NCBI GenBank assembly: GCA_028708425.1
Contig: JAQVYY010000032.1
Span: forward strand, 1-39,682
Direction: 5' to 3'
Source of the DNA: Bacteroidales bacterium
GTDB taxonomy: Bacteria; Bacteroidota; Bacteroidia; Bacteroidales; Tenuifilaceae
Length of the DNA stretch: 39,682 nt
Below the pieces are notes generated by a model. The model worked only from the letters and a program-made list of their open reading frames with translations. It was not told the DNA's origin and searched no databases. The position numbers and the translations under genes are program-made. Every line of letters starts with the position of its first letter. Position 1 is the stretch's first letter. Of the stretch, positions 32,109-39,682 are shown in pieces.

Positions 32109-35100
32109 ATGAGGTTGATAAGATCCAATATTTTAAAAATATGCATGTTTGGCTTGCTAAGCCTTGTTGCGCTAAATGTTAGCGCACAGCACTTTGGGCG
32201 CAATAGACCCCTCTATAGAACTTTTGATTATAAGGTTTACCAGTCGCCAAATTTTGAGCTTTACCACTATTTCGAGAACGATTCGGTAATTGAGAAGCTG
32301 GCTCAAGCAGCGGAGCAGTGGTATGCCATGCACTCGCAAGTTTTTGGCGATACCATAAAGGATCGAAACCCAATAATTTTTTATGCCAACCATCCCGATT
32401 TTCAGCAAACCACAGCTATTTTTGGAACCGTGGATGTGGGAACGGGCGGAGTAACCGAAGCCCTAAAGAATAGGGTGATAATGCCCGTTACCGAAACCTG
32501 GGGGCAAACCGACCACGTGCTTGGGCACGAGCTCGTTCATGCGTTTCAGTTTAACGCTATACTAGAGCGCGACTCAACCAATTTAAACTCGCTTAGCAAC
32601 CTGCCCCTGTGGATGATTGAGGGTATGGCAGAGTACCTCTCTATTGGCAGTGTTGACTCGCACACGGCCATGTGGATGCGCGATGCGGTGCTGAATAACG
32701 ATTTCCCTACGCTCGAGCAGATGTCGCGAAGCTATAAATATTTTCCCTACCGATACGGACAGGCATTTTGGGCGTTTGTTGGAAGAACTTTTGGCGATAG
32801 CCTGATTGCACCAATATTTCTCGAAACGGCTAAGCGAGGGTATGATAGCGCTTTGAAACGTTACTTGGGGCTGAACGAGAAGGAGTTCTCTGATATCTGG
32901 AAAAGAACCAATATTGAGCATTTTAAAATGGTGATGAAGGATACGGTAGATTCGCCATCGGGGAGGAGTATACTAGATGCTGAAAATGCAGGTTATACAA
33001 ATATTTCACCCTCAATTAGCCCTAATGGTAAGTATGTGGCTTTTTATTCGGAAATGGATCTATTTTCACTTGATCTGTTTTTAGCCGATACCCAGACGGG
33101 CAATGTGGTACATAAGCTGTATTCAACGGTACACCGAAACGAGATAGACGCCCTTAACTTTATCGAATCGGCCGGTGCATGGTCGCCCGATAGCAAGCAG
33201 TTTGCCTTTGTAGCATTTAGCAAGGGAAAGAATAAGCTTATTATTGTTGATGTTGACCGGCGAAGAACGATAGATGAGATAGAGATACCGAATGTTTCAT
33301 CGTTCAACTATCCGGCTTGGTCGCCCGATGGGAAAAGTATTGTTGTAACTGGACTTGTTGAGGGGCAGAGCGATTTGTACCAATACCATTTTGATACGAA
33401 AGCGGTAGCTAAGCTAACCAACGATGGGTATGCGAATATTCATCCCTCGTGGTCACCCGATGGCAACACCATCGTTTTTGTAACCGATAACCCTTCAGCT
33501 CAAGATATTTTTGCTAAACGTACCCCAGGGTACTATTTGGCAACCCTCGACGTGAAAACGAATAGTATCAAAACGCATCATTTCTTTCCTGGAGCATCAA
33601 ACCTAAATCCCGTTTTTGCACCAAATTCGCAAGATGTTTACTTCTTATCGAATAGGGATGGTTTTCGAAATTTGTATCAGTACAATATAGGAACGGGTCA
33701 GATTTTTCAAAAGACAAAAATATTAACCGGAATTACTGGTATGACCCCGCTATCACCCGCGTTTAGTGTTTCGTCTGGAACTGGAGCAGTAGCCTATTCA
33801 TACTATTTTAATGGGCGGTATTCCATATTTGCGGCAACCCCCGATGAGCTAGAAACCCTTGAGGTTTTTCCGTTAGCAGTCGATTTTTCTGCGGCTACAT
33901 TGCCCCCTTTTAATAGGGCGGTTAGGGGTATAGTTGATAAAAATATGAGTCGTAGAGAGGGCCAGCCCGAAACACCAGCCGACTCGTTCAAGGTTTTACA
34001 GTATAAACCAAAGTTTAGGCTCGACTATATCGCTAATTCGGGTGTTGGCGTGTCTACAAGTCAAATGGGAACTGGTATGGCTGGTGGTGTTGAAATGATT
34101 TTTAGTGATATTGTAGGGGCCAATGTTTTGCAGGTTGGTCTTGCATTGAATGGTGAAATATACGATTTTGGAGGGCAGTTTTCGTATATAAATCAGAAAA
34201 ACAGAGTGATTTGGGGTGCAACCGTATCGCATATACCCTATTCCTATGCGTACTATGGACAACGTTTCGAAGAGCTGGATGATGGGAATCTATACAGTAT
34301 TCTTACGATGTACCATACCCGTATATTCGAAACCATGGCTGGTGGTATGGCTCAACTTCCTCTGTCCAGAACTAGGCGCATCGAGGGTGGAGGGTATTTT
34401 AGTCGATATAGCTTTAGGGTAGATAACCACGACTATTACTACCTGGGAGGGCTCTACACAGGGTATAACAGAGAAAAGGGAAAGGCTCCCGATGGATATT
34501 CGTTGCAACGACTTAATGCCGCCTATGTTGTTGATAATTCAAGCTTTGGAATTGCTTCGCCAATGAGCGGTTCACGACAACGTTTTCAGGTTGATAAGGT
34601 GTTTGGATTTGTTGACTACTGGGGATTCCTTGCTGATTTTAGGCAGTATCTGTATGTTAAACCGTTTAGCTTCGCTTTTAAAGCCTATTATTTTGGCCGG
34701 TATGGCAGTGGATTGGAGAAAATGTACCCTCTTTACTTAGGGTATCCTTGGATAATAAGAGGGTATGATAATTCGGCCTTTAATAAACAGATGCAGGTGG
34801 GTACCGATTTTTACATGACTCCCGAGCAGCTTATGGGTAACCATATGGCAACGGCAAGCTTCGAAATACGATTCCCTTTTACTGGTCCCGAACGCTTAAC
34901 GCCTATTAAGTCGAAATTTCTTTTTACAGAGCTAGCCCTTTTTGCCGATGCTGGGTTGGCTTGGTTTGATGCGAATACGGTGAATTTTAAATGGGAAGCC
35001 GATAGTTTTGAACACCGGATTCCAGTGTTTAGTGCAGGAGTTAGCCTAAGAATCAACGTTTTTGGCGCACTTATTCTTGAACCGTTTTATGCTGTGCCTT

Positions 35101-35159
35101 TTCAGCTGGGAGGCTTTAAGGCCGGTACCTTTGGACTAAACTTTACGCCGGGTTGGTAG
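32109..35159 (+). CDS. Outer-membrane protein: gluzincin peptidase, PD40/TolB-like propeller and barrel
   Basis: The 1016-residue protein begins with a signal peptide (about 1-26). Residues 30-290 form a peptidase MA-like domain with the zinc motif HELVH (H140, E141, H144) and the downstream glutamate region WMIEGMAEYLS (E171/E175), the layout of gluzincin metallopeptidases. Next come TolB/PD40 beta-propeller blades (ISPSISPNGKYVAFYS, AWSPDSKQFAFV, AWSPDGKSIVVTG, SWSPDGNTIVFVTD, FAPNSQDVYFLS). The C-terminal 350-400 residues look like an outer-membrane barrel of the surface-antigen/BamA type and end in an aromatic strand (FGLNFTPGW). The combination suggests surface-exposed or periplasmic proteolysis tethered to the outer membrane; substrate and export route are unknown. 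Confidence 0.78.
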   Translation: MRLIRSNILKICMFGLLSLVALNVSAQHFGRNRPLYRTFDYKVYQSPNFELYHYFENDSVIEKLAQAAEQWYAMHSQVFGDTIKDRNPIIFYANHPDFQQTTAIFGTVDVGTGGVTEALKNRVIMPVTETWGQTDHVLGHELVHAFQFNAILERDSTNLNSLSNLPLWMIEGMAEYLSIGSVDSHTAMWMRDAVLNNDFPTLEQMSRSYKYFPYRYGQAFWAFVGRTFGDSLIAPIFLETAKRGYDSALKRYLGLNEKEFSDIWKRTNIEHFKMVMKDTVDSPSGRSILDAENAGYTNISPSISPNGKYVAFYSEMDLFSLDLFLADTQTGNVVHKLYSTVHRNEIDALNFIESAGAWSPDSKQFAFVAFSKGKNKLIIVDVDRRRTIDEIEIPNVSSFNYPAWSPDGKSIVVTGLVEGQSDLYQYHFDTKAVAKLTNDGYANIHPSWSPDGNTIVFVTDNPSAQDIFAKRTPGYYLATLDVKTNSIKTHHFFPGASNLNPVFAPNSQDVYFLSNRDGFRNLYQYNIGTGQIFQKTKILTGITGMTPLSPAFSVSSGTGAVAYSYYFNGRYSIFAATPDELETLEVFPLAVDFSAATLPPFNRAVRGIVDKNMSRREGQPETPADSFKVLQYKPKFRLDYIANSGVGVSTSQMGTGMAGGVEMIFSDIVGANVLQVGLALNGEIYDFGGQFSYINQKNRVIWGATVSHIPYSYAYYGQRFEELDDGNLYSILTMYHTRIFETMAGGMAQLPLSRTRRIEGGGYFSRYSFRVDNHDYYYLGGLYTGYNREKGKAPDGYSLQRLNAAYVVDNSSFGIASPMSGSRQRFQVDKVFGFVDYWGFLADFRQYLYVKPFSFAFKAYYFGRYGSGLEKMYPLYLGYPWIIRGYDNSAFNKQMQVGTDFYMTPEQLMGNHMATASFEIRFPFTGPERLTPIKSKFLFTELALFADAGLAWFDANTVNFKWEADSFEHRIPVFSAGVSLRINVFGALILEPFYAVPFQLGGFKAGTFGLNFTPGW

Positions 35160-35248
35160 CACTAGCCTGGTGCATTTGTTAAAATCTGCGCAACTATATT
35201 TCTATTCGGGTTAGTATTTGTTTTACAATCAACCCAACGATTACCGCA

Positions 35249-35692
35249 TTACTCTTTTAGTTCTCCAAATGTATATCGAATTCCCCAAAGGCTTCGTATG
35301 TTTATATCACTTTCAATAATGAATTCGGGGGTTAGTTCGAGCAAGAGCGATAGTTTTTTAAACTTTTGCAGTGGGAATATTTCTAGTTGAGCAGGAATGG
35401 TAATTGCATTTATATGGTCAAACCCGTAAAATGGCCCAAAATTAATACCAACACCAACCGAGAATCTATGATAAGCTCTTGGTTTAAAGTTATAAAACAT
35501 ATCGGTTTCCATAATGAGGTTGTCAATGGGCCTATTGGCAAAAATTTTTAATTCGCCGCTTATCATTTTATTTTGACTTGTATTTATCCCAAGCGAATAA
35601 ATTGAATAGCTTGTTACGCTCATTTGCGAAAAGCAATCAAGGCATAATAATGCCATAAAAATTGTTGCAAGTAGCTTAGTTAGGGTTTTCAT
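35249..35692 (-). CDS. Small secreted beta-barrel-like protein
   Basis: The 147-residue protein has a clear signal peptide (about 1-22, LLCLDCFSQ) and then short alternating strands (YSIYSLGI, FSVGVGINFGPFYGF, LSLLLELTPEF, LWGIRYTFGE) with a strand-like C-terminus, the look of a small outer-membrane barrel. A cysteine near the cleavage site (LDCFS) is not in a convincing lipobox. I recognise no family. It stands alone between a convergent and an independent gene. Confidence 0.6.
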   Translation of the reverse strand: MKTLTKLLATIFMALLCLDCFSQMSVTSYSIYSLGINTSQNKMISGELKIFANRPIDNLIMETDMFYNFKPRAYHRFSVGVGINFGPFYGFDHINAITIPAQLEIFPLQKFKKLSLLLELTPEFIIESDINIRSLWGIRYTFGELKE

Positions 35693-35915
35693 AATTCTTC
35701 TTTTAAATTATTAGTTGACAAATTGGATGTTGGCTTCTATTTTCATTGTGCTTAGGTGCTAGTTTTACGTATTAACTTATATCGTTACAAAGCTAGTATT
35801 GATTACTTTAGCCTTCTACACTCGCTTGCTTCATCCTGCGAATAGTTTTGATGATTTCAGTTTTTTATCATAATCGAAGCTGTAAATGGAAGAGAATTTA
35901 CTCTCCTGCAAGATG

Positions 35916-36791
35916 TTAAAAATAAAAACTACAAATACTAAATAAGGCAAACAGCAAGCTGGCTATACCATTAAGGTAGGCAAATGCAAAGTTTACGCCT
36001 CGTTGCGAGTTCGATATCATCACAACCAAATGTTGGGCTATTAAAAGTGCAATAAAAATAACTGCTCCAATTGTATATAAATTCCCTGTATTCAGATCTA
36101 TGCCAATTTTTATAACTAAGCAAATCACAATAAGGTGCAGTGATGCGGATATAATCTTGGCCAATTTACTGCCAAAAATAGCTGGTATAGATTTAAGTGA
36201 TTCTTCTTTGTCAAAATCTTCATCAAGGGTTGAGTATAGAATGTCGAACCCGGCAACCCATGTAAAAACTAGCATGCTAAGCAATATTGGAACAGGGTGC
36301 CATTGCCCGGTAGTTGCCAAAAATGCGCCTATGGGAGCAAGCGATAATCCTAAGCCAAGCACAAAATGGCAAAGTACGGTGTACTTTTTAGTGTAGCTAT
36401 AGCCTAAAACAACCAAAAGTGCAATGGGCGAGAGGCAGAAAACGAGCTTGTTTATAAATAGGGTGGTTACAATAAATAGTATTGCGTTAACCATAGAGAA
36501 GATAAAGGCATGGCGTGGCTGTATTTTGCCCGATGGGATTTCACGACTCGATGTGCGAGGGTTCCGTTGGTCAATAAATCTGTCGGTAACCCGGTTGAAG
36601 CTCATGGCGGCGTTACGGGCAAAAATCATGCATAGCAATACCAGTAAAAACACCCTTAGGGTAAATGTGTTATTGGTTAAATGAAGGGCAAGAAAATACC
36701 CGATTAAGGCGAATGGAAGCGCAAAAATAGTGTGGCTAAACTTTACTAACGACAGGTAATCTTTAAAGGTTGGCGATGTTTGCTTATTCAT
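35916..36791 (-). CDS. UbiA-family polyprenyltransferase (4-hydroxybenzoate/MqnP-like)
   Basis: UbiA-family enzymes join a polyprenyl chain to an aromatic acceptor in the membrane, here most likely for menaquinone. The 291-residue protein has eight or nine hydrophobic helices and both aspartate motifs: NRVTDRFID (N66, D70, D74) and DILYSTLDEDFDKEE, which bind the magnesium-diphosphate. ARNAAMSFNR and SREIPSGKI are typical of the 4-hydroxybenzoate polyprenyltransferase branch, which in menaquinone-only anaerobes corresponds to MqnP of the futalosine route. Without the other mqn genes this choice against MenA is inference. It has its own promoter. Confidence 0.87.
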   Translation of the reverse strand: MNKQTSPTFKDYLSLVKFSHTIFALPFALIGYFLALHLTNNTFTLRVFLLVLLCMIFARNAAMSFNRVTDRFIDQRNPRTSSREIPSGKIQPRHAFIFSMVNAILFIVTTLFINKLVFCLSPIALLVVLGYSYTKKYTVLCHFVLGLGLSLAPIGAFLATTGQWHPVPILLSMLVFTWVAGFDILYSTLDEDFDKEESLKSIPAIFGSKLAKIISASLHLIVICLVIKIGIDLNTGNLYTIGAVIFIALLIAQHLVVMISNSQRGVNFAFAYLNGIASLLFALFSICSFYF

Positions 36792-36816
36792 TTCTTATTA
36801 TAAATCTATGTATAGG

Positions 36817-36847
36817 CAAATGTAATATTGAATACTTTAATAAGCAA
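36817..36847 (-). promoter_or_regulatory. Promoter of the prenyltransferase gene
   Basis: On the minus strand a TTG (36847-36845) is followed after 20 bases by TACATTTG (36824-36817), an exact -7 box. The leader would be about 20 bases. The promoter lies in the 98-base gap after queE. Confidence 0.65.
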
Positions 36848-36889
36848 CAGAATGAAATAGAGTGGTTGCAAAATTATTGTGTTAGTAAC

Positions 36890-37519
36890 TTAGGGGATAT
36901 GCATAAACTTATGAGACTGAAGAGATACTTGCCATTTTGGATTTGCCATAGTATACTCAATAATCTTTGGGGTAATACTCTTAAAAACGCTCCATTCGGG
37001 TTGCAGGTATAATTTGCAGGTTGATTTTACTTTTTTTGCATTTTCCTCAGCCCAACTTAGGTCACTAACGCTTGAAATAATAACCTTTAGCTCATCGGTT
37101 TTCATGTGTATACCATTTACTGGAGGGTGTTGGCGTTTTGGTGATAGGCATATCCAATCCCATAATCCTGAAAGGGGATGTGCACCTGACGTTTCTACAT
37201 GGGTATCAAACCCCTTTTCTTTAAGCTCTTTACAAAGAATATTTAAAGGATAAAGACTAGGTTCGCCTCCCGTTACAACCACAACTTTTGCGGGGTATTT
37301 GCAGGCCTCATCAATAATACTTTTTACGCTAACCGGAGGGAATGATTGGGGATTCCAGGTGAACTTTGCATCGCACCAGCTGCATCCCACATCGCAACCC
37401 CCAATACGAATAAAGAATGCAGCTTTTCCTGTATGGTATCCTTCGCCTTGTAGCGTGTAGAACTGCTCTACCAAGGGGAGTAATTGGCCGTTATTTAGAA
37501 TGCTCAAATCTATTTGCAC
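36890..37519 (-). CDS. queE: 7-carboxy-7-deazaguanine synthase QueE
   Basis: QueE is a radical SAM enzyme that contracts 6-carboxytetrahydropterin to 7-carboxy-7-deazaguanine in queuosine synthesis. The 209-residue protein has FYTLQGEGYHTGKAAFFIRIGGC leading into the cluster motif C42-x3-C46-x2-C49 (CDVGCSWCDAKFTW), and VVVTGGEPSLY for SAM binding, then ETSGAHPL and CLSPKR. Both the length and the GxGx-type N-terminus fit the family. It follows the nucleotidase gene with a 7-base gap, so the two are co-transcribed. No other queuosine gene is in the window. Confidence 0.93.
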   Translation of the reverse strand: MQIDLSILNNGQLLPLVEQFYTLQGEGYHTGKAAFFIRIGGCDVGCSWCDAKFTWNPQSFPPVSVKSIIDEACKYPAKVVVVTGGEPSLYPLNILCKELKEKGFDTHVETSGAHPLSGLWDWICLSPKRQHPPVNGIHMKTDELKVIISSVSDLSWAEENAKKVKSTCKLYLQPEWSVFKSITPKIIEYTMANPKWQVSLQSHKFMHIP

Positions 37520-37526
37520 CGTGCTG

Positions 37527-39299
37527 CTATTTATCTTCTATTTTAAAAAGTAATCGTTTGTCTCTCTCGGCTGCTTGGGTGGCCCAATCCTCGGGGATTA
37601 CTTTCCAGTTATTGGGATATTCAGGAACAATTGTATATACGTGTTCAATCCATTTCATAAGGTAGTGTCGCATGTCGAGGGGTGAAATATTTACAATTCG
37701 TTGCTCTATCTCATCTTTTGTTAATCCAGCCCCTTCGGTTAGGTGTCCACCTCCGCCAGCCCCTCTGTACGAGTTAACGGCAACTTTATAGGTTTTTTCT
37801 AGGTCAAATGGGGTACCATCTTTCATCGAGGTAATTTCTATTCTTCTACCCTTAGGTTTTGATACATCTACTGTGTAGTTTATCCCCTCGGCCGAGTCGA
37901 AGTTGTAATAGCTCGATTTAAGATAGGCTTTACCCCTTTTATTTAATATAGGCTTGTGCTTGTGATCCTTTCTGAATAGAAGCAGGTTGTCATTTTCCGT
38001 TCTCATGGTATTGTACCATAAACCGTACGAGTATTCAAGGTAATCTTTTATCTCTTTTCCTGAGAGATTCATGATGTACAAAAGGTTTTCGTAGCTGTAT
38101 AGTTTAAACATATCGCGGACATATATATTGCCTTGCTCAATTTTTGTGTCAAAAGAAAGCGGTGCTGCAATAGAAATATCGCTATTAGAAACCCCAAGTT
38201 GTGCCGAGTGAACAAGGTGCATAAATGGGGAGGAGCCAAAGTATGCATCTCGAGACGAAATAGGTTGAGTTATATATCCAATTTTTCGATCGGTAAACTG
38301 TTCAACTTCGCGTGTAAAATCCGAGAATTTACTCACGAACTCGTGATCGGGCAAAAGCCCTCTCATGGGTTGTAGTTTTCCCCTAATCGATTTATTGTGA
38401 GTTGCGTTGTTTTTATCGAGTTCAAGCTTAATGGTAATGTCAGATACCGTGTATCCTTGTGATCCAGGGTCGGAAACAAGAACCGTATCGCCGTTAATAT
38501 TTACCACATGCTTAATCGTTTCGTCGTGGTCGTGCCCAATTAAAATCACGTCGAAGCCTGGGACCTGTTGGGCAACAAGTAATGATGCATTTTCGTTAAG
38601 GGGTTCTGATGGCTTGCCCCCTCCGTAGTAGGCATCGTGCCCCGAATGGAATAGCCCAATGATAACATGTGGAGACTCTTTTATTTGAATTGAGTCGATC
38701 CATATTTTAGCTGTTTCAATCATATCGGTAAACTCCATGTTTTCCCATAAATTTGGCGATAGCCATTTTGGAATGCCGGGAGTGGTTAAACCCAGTATGG
38801 CAACCTTAACGCTATCTCTGGTTATGGTGGTGTAGGGCTTAAAATAAGGTTTTCCTGTTCGGGTATCAATAGTATTTGCCGAGAGCCAGGGGAAATGGAA
38901 CTCCTCAACCAGCCTATTGTAAATATTTGGACCAGCTTCAATATCGTGATTTCCAACGGTTGCAGCATCGTACGCCATGTAGTTCATCACTTTCGAAACC
39001 AGGTGTTGTTTCGCTGTATCGATGTAGTTGGCAAAGTAAACGGGTGGCTGACCTTGGAGTATATCGCCGTTATCGAGTAAAATAACATGTTGATCTGGTA
39101 CTTGCCTTTGTTTTTTTACATAGGAGTGTACATGTGCCAAGCCGTGATTAATTGCCCTGTTGTTTATATAATCAAAGGGAAAAAGTACTCCATGTACATC
39201 CGATGTTTGAATAATTTTAAGTGTTACGTTGCGTTGAGCTGTTGTGGTAAGGGCAATGAGCGAAATGGCGATTGCGCTTATAAAATGTCGAAAGGTCAT
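37527..39299 (-). CDS. Exported 5'-nucleotidase / 2',3'-cyclic phosphodiesterase family protein
   Basis: Members of this family remove phosphate from nucleotides outside the cytoplasm. The 590-residue protein has a signal peptide (1-21), a calcineurin-like metallophosphatase domain with the metal ligands in QTSDVHG (D34, H36), LDNGDILQG, VGNHDIEAG, GLFHSGHDA and LIGHDHDE, and a C-terminal 5'-nucleotidase domain (about 340-560, with NVR-like IYVRDMFKLYSYENLLYIM and YKVAVNSYRGAGGGGH). The domain order and length match UshA/CpdB-type enzymes. I cannot tell which nucleotides it prefers. It heads an operon with queE. Confidence 0.88.
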   Translation of the reverse strand: MTFRHFISAIAISLIALTTTAQRNVTLKIIQTSDVHGVLFPFDYINNRAINHGLAHVHSYVKKQRQVPDQHVILLDNGDILQGQPPVYFANYIDTAKQHLVSKVMNYMAYDAATVGNHDIEAGPNIYNRLVEEFHFPWLSANTIDTRTGKPYFKPYTTITRDSVKVAILGLTTPGIPKWLSPNLWENMEFTDMIETAKIWIDSIQIKESPHVIIGLFHSGHDAYYGGGKPSEPLNENASLLVAQQVPGFDVILIGHDHDETIKHVVNINGDTVLVSDPGSQGYTVSDITIKLELDKNNATHNKSIRGKLQPMRGLLPDHEFVSKFSDFTREVEQFTDRKIGYITQPISSRDAYFGSSPFMHLVHSAQLGVSNSDISIAAPLSFDTKIEQGNIYVRDMFKLYSYENLLYIMNLSGKEIKDYLEYSYGLWYNTMRTENDNLLLFRKDHKHKPILNKRGKAYLKSSYYNFDSAEGINYTVDVSKPKGRRIEITSMKDGTPFDLEKTYKVAVNSYRGAGGGGHLTEGAGLTKDEIEQRIVNISPLDMRHYLMKWIEHVYTIVPEYPNNWKVIPEDWATQAAERDKRLLFKIEDK

Positions 39300-39371
39300 A
39301 CTCAGGATTGTTGTCTTCTAAATGTTGTTGGTTATGAAATGAATTTTTGAAAATCTTGGTAATTGAAGCTA

Positions 39372-39379
39372 CAAAAATA
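39372..39379 (-). promoter_or_regulatory. Candidate -7 box for the nucleotidase-queE operon
   Basis: TATTTTTG on the minus strand fits TAnnTTTG and lies 73 bases before the start codon. The nearest TTG upstream is 13 bases away, too close for a good -33 element. Confidence 0.3.
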
Positions 39380-39483
39380 CTATAGTAAAGTACAACTTCG
39401 GCATATTATAGCATCATTTAACGGTTAAAGGTGTTAAAAGTTCATTTTTCTACACTATTGTCCGGTAAAAACAAAGTTAAACA

Positions 39484-39682
39484 TTATAGATTCTTCGCTT
39501 CACTGCGTTTCGCTCTGAAACGTATGTTCGACAAAATCGGTGAAAATAGAAATGGCTGTGTCAATGACAACTGTTTAGTTTTTAGGGGAGGGCTTGGCTA
39601 GCGGCGAAGCCGCTAGCCAAGCCCTCCCCTCCCAAATACAACTCAACACCCTGTCATTCCGACCGTAGGGAGGAATCTATAA
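39484..39682. mobile_element. MITE-like element bounded by 10-bp inverted repeats
   Basis: TTATAGATTC (39484-39493) and GAATCTATAA (39673-39682) are perfect inverted repeats. The right arm is preceded by GTCATTCCGACCGTAGGGAG and the left followed by TTCGCTTCACTGCGTTTCGC, the style of the ATTCCGA...GGAATCT repeats I recall as common in Bacteroidota genomes. A GC-rich 22-bp palindrome sits inside. There is no room for a transposase. The right boundary coincides with the end of the window, so the full extent is not proven. Confidence 0.6.
39584..39630. repeat. Perfect 22-bp palindrome with a 3-base loop
   Basis: The arm 39584-39605 (AGGGGAGGGCTTGGCTAGCG then GC) is exactly complementary to 39609-39630 around GAA. 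It is far richer in G and C than its surroundings, and no T tract follows on either strand, so it is not a normal terminator. Confidence 0.9.

Larger units (their letters stand above)
39300..39682. other. Intergenic end of the window
   Basis: It contains a candidate promoter box of the nucleotidase operon on the left and the MITE-like element from 39484 to the window edge. I see no gene. Confidence 0.6.

Noticed and set aside
39584-39630. Palindrome read as a transcription terminator
   Set aside because: No T tract follows on either strand, and no gene ends beside it within the window.

Overview
The window looks like chromosomal DNA of an anaerobic or facultatively anaerobic Bacteroidota, most likely of the Bacteroidales/Marinilabiliales type. 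The evidence is AT-rich DNA, repeated TAnnTTTG -7 promoter boxes, very few Shine-Dalgarno sequences, many exported outer-membrane barrel proteins, and gene families typical of that phylum (TGS-domain nucleoside kinase, LytS/LytTR pair, HydE, 2-oxoacid:ferredoxin oxidoreductase, NrfHA). I cannot name a genus. I recognise no phage, CRISPR array, tRNA or classical insertion sequence.

Layout. 1-162: the end of an rRNA operon (5S rRNA and terminator). 163-707: intergenic DNA with copy 1 of a structured 149-bp repeat. 708-7980 (+): exported isoaspartyl methyltransferase, a membrane spermidine-synthase-like protein, a lytic transglycosylase and uvrA. 8001-12783 (-): an envelope pair (TSP3/EF-hand barrel protein and a two-repeat SPOR-like protein) and a TGS-domain nucleoside kinase. 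13135-15257 (+): nrfHA, respiratory nitrite ammonification. 15439-18753 (+): a carboxyltransferase made of two complete tandem copies in one reading frame. 18754-19375: a noncoding block with repeat copy 2, a short relative of the repeat and several stem-loops. 19376-23458 (-): an amino-acid oxidation operon (aminotransferase, ferredoxin, 2-oxoacid:ferredoxin oxidoreductase alpha, beta, gamma). 23841-27722 (-): flavodoxin, a 57-residue membrane peptide, a membrane protein and an ADP-forming acyl-CoA synthetase. 27723-28251: repeat copy 3. 28252-31970 (+): hydE, then a LiaF-like protein with a LytS-type kinase and LytTR regulator. 32109-35159 (+): a metallopeptidase/beta-propeller/barrel protein. 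35249-39299 (-): a small barrel protein, a UbiA-family prenyltransferase, queE and a 5'-nucleotidase. 39484-39682: a MITE-like element bounded by 10-bp inverted repeats around a perfect 22-bp palindrome, touching the window edge.

How the genes fit together. The aminotransferase, 2-oxoacid:ferredoxin oxidoreductase and ADP-forming acyl-CoA synthetase form a complete route from amino acid to oxoacid to acyl-CoA to organic acid plus ATP. Ferredoxin and flavodoxin carry the electrons, and a hydrogenase (implied by HydE) or nitrite ammonification (NrfHA) could take them. This joined-up reading is inference from content and neighbourhood.

Most unusual items: the dispersed 149-bp stem-loop repeat with matching TTAACCC ends, the tandem carboxyltransferase with a Shine-Dalgarno and ATG at the start of its second half, the palindromic element at the right edge, and the 57-residue membrane peptide.
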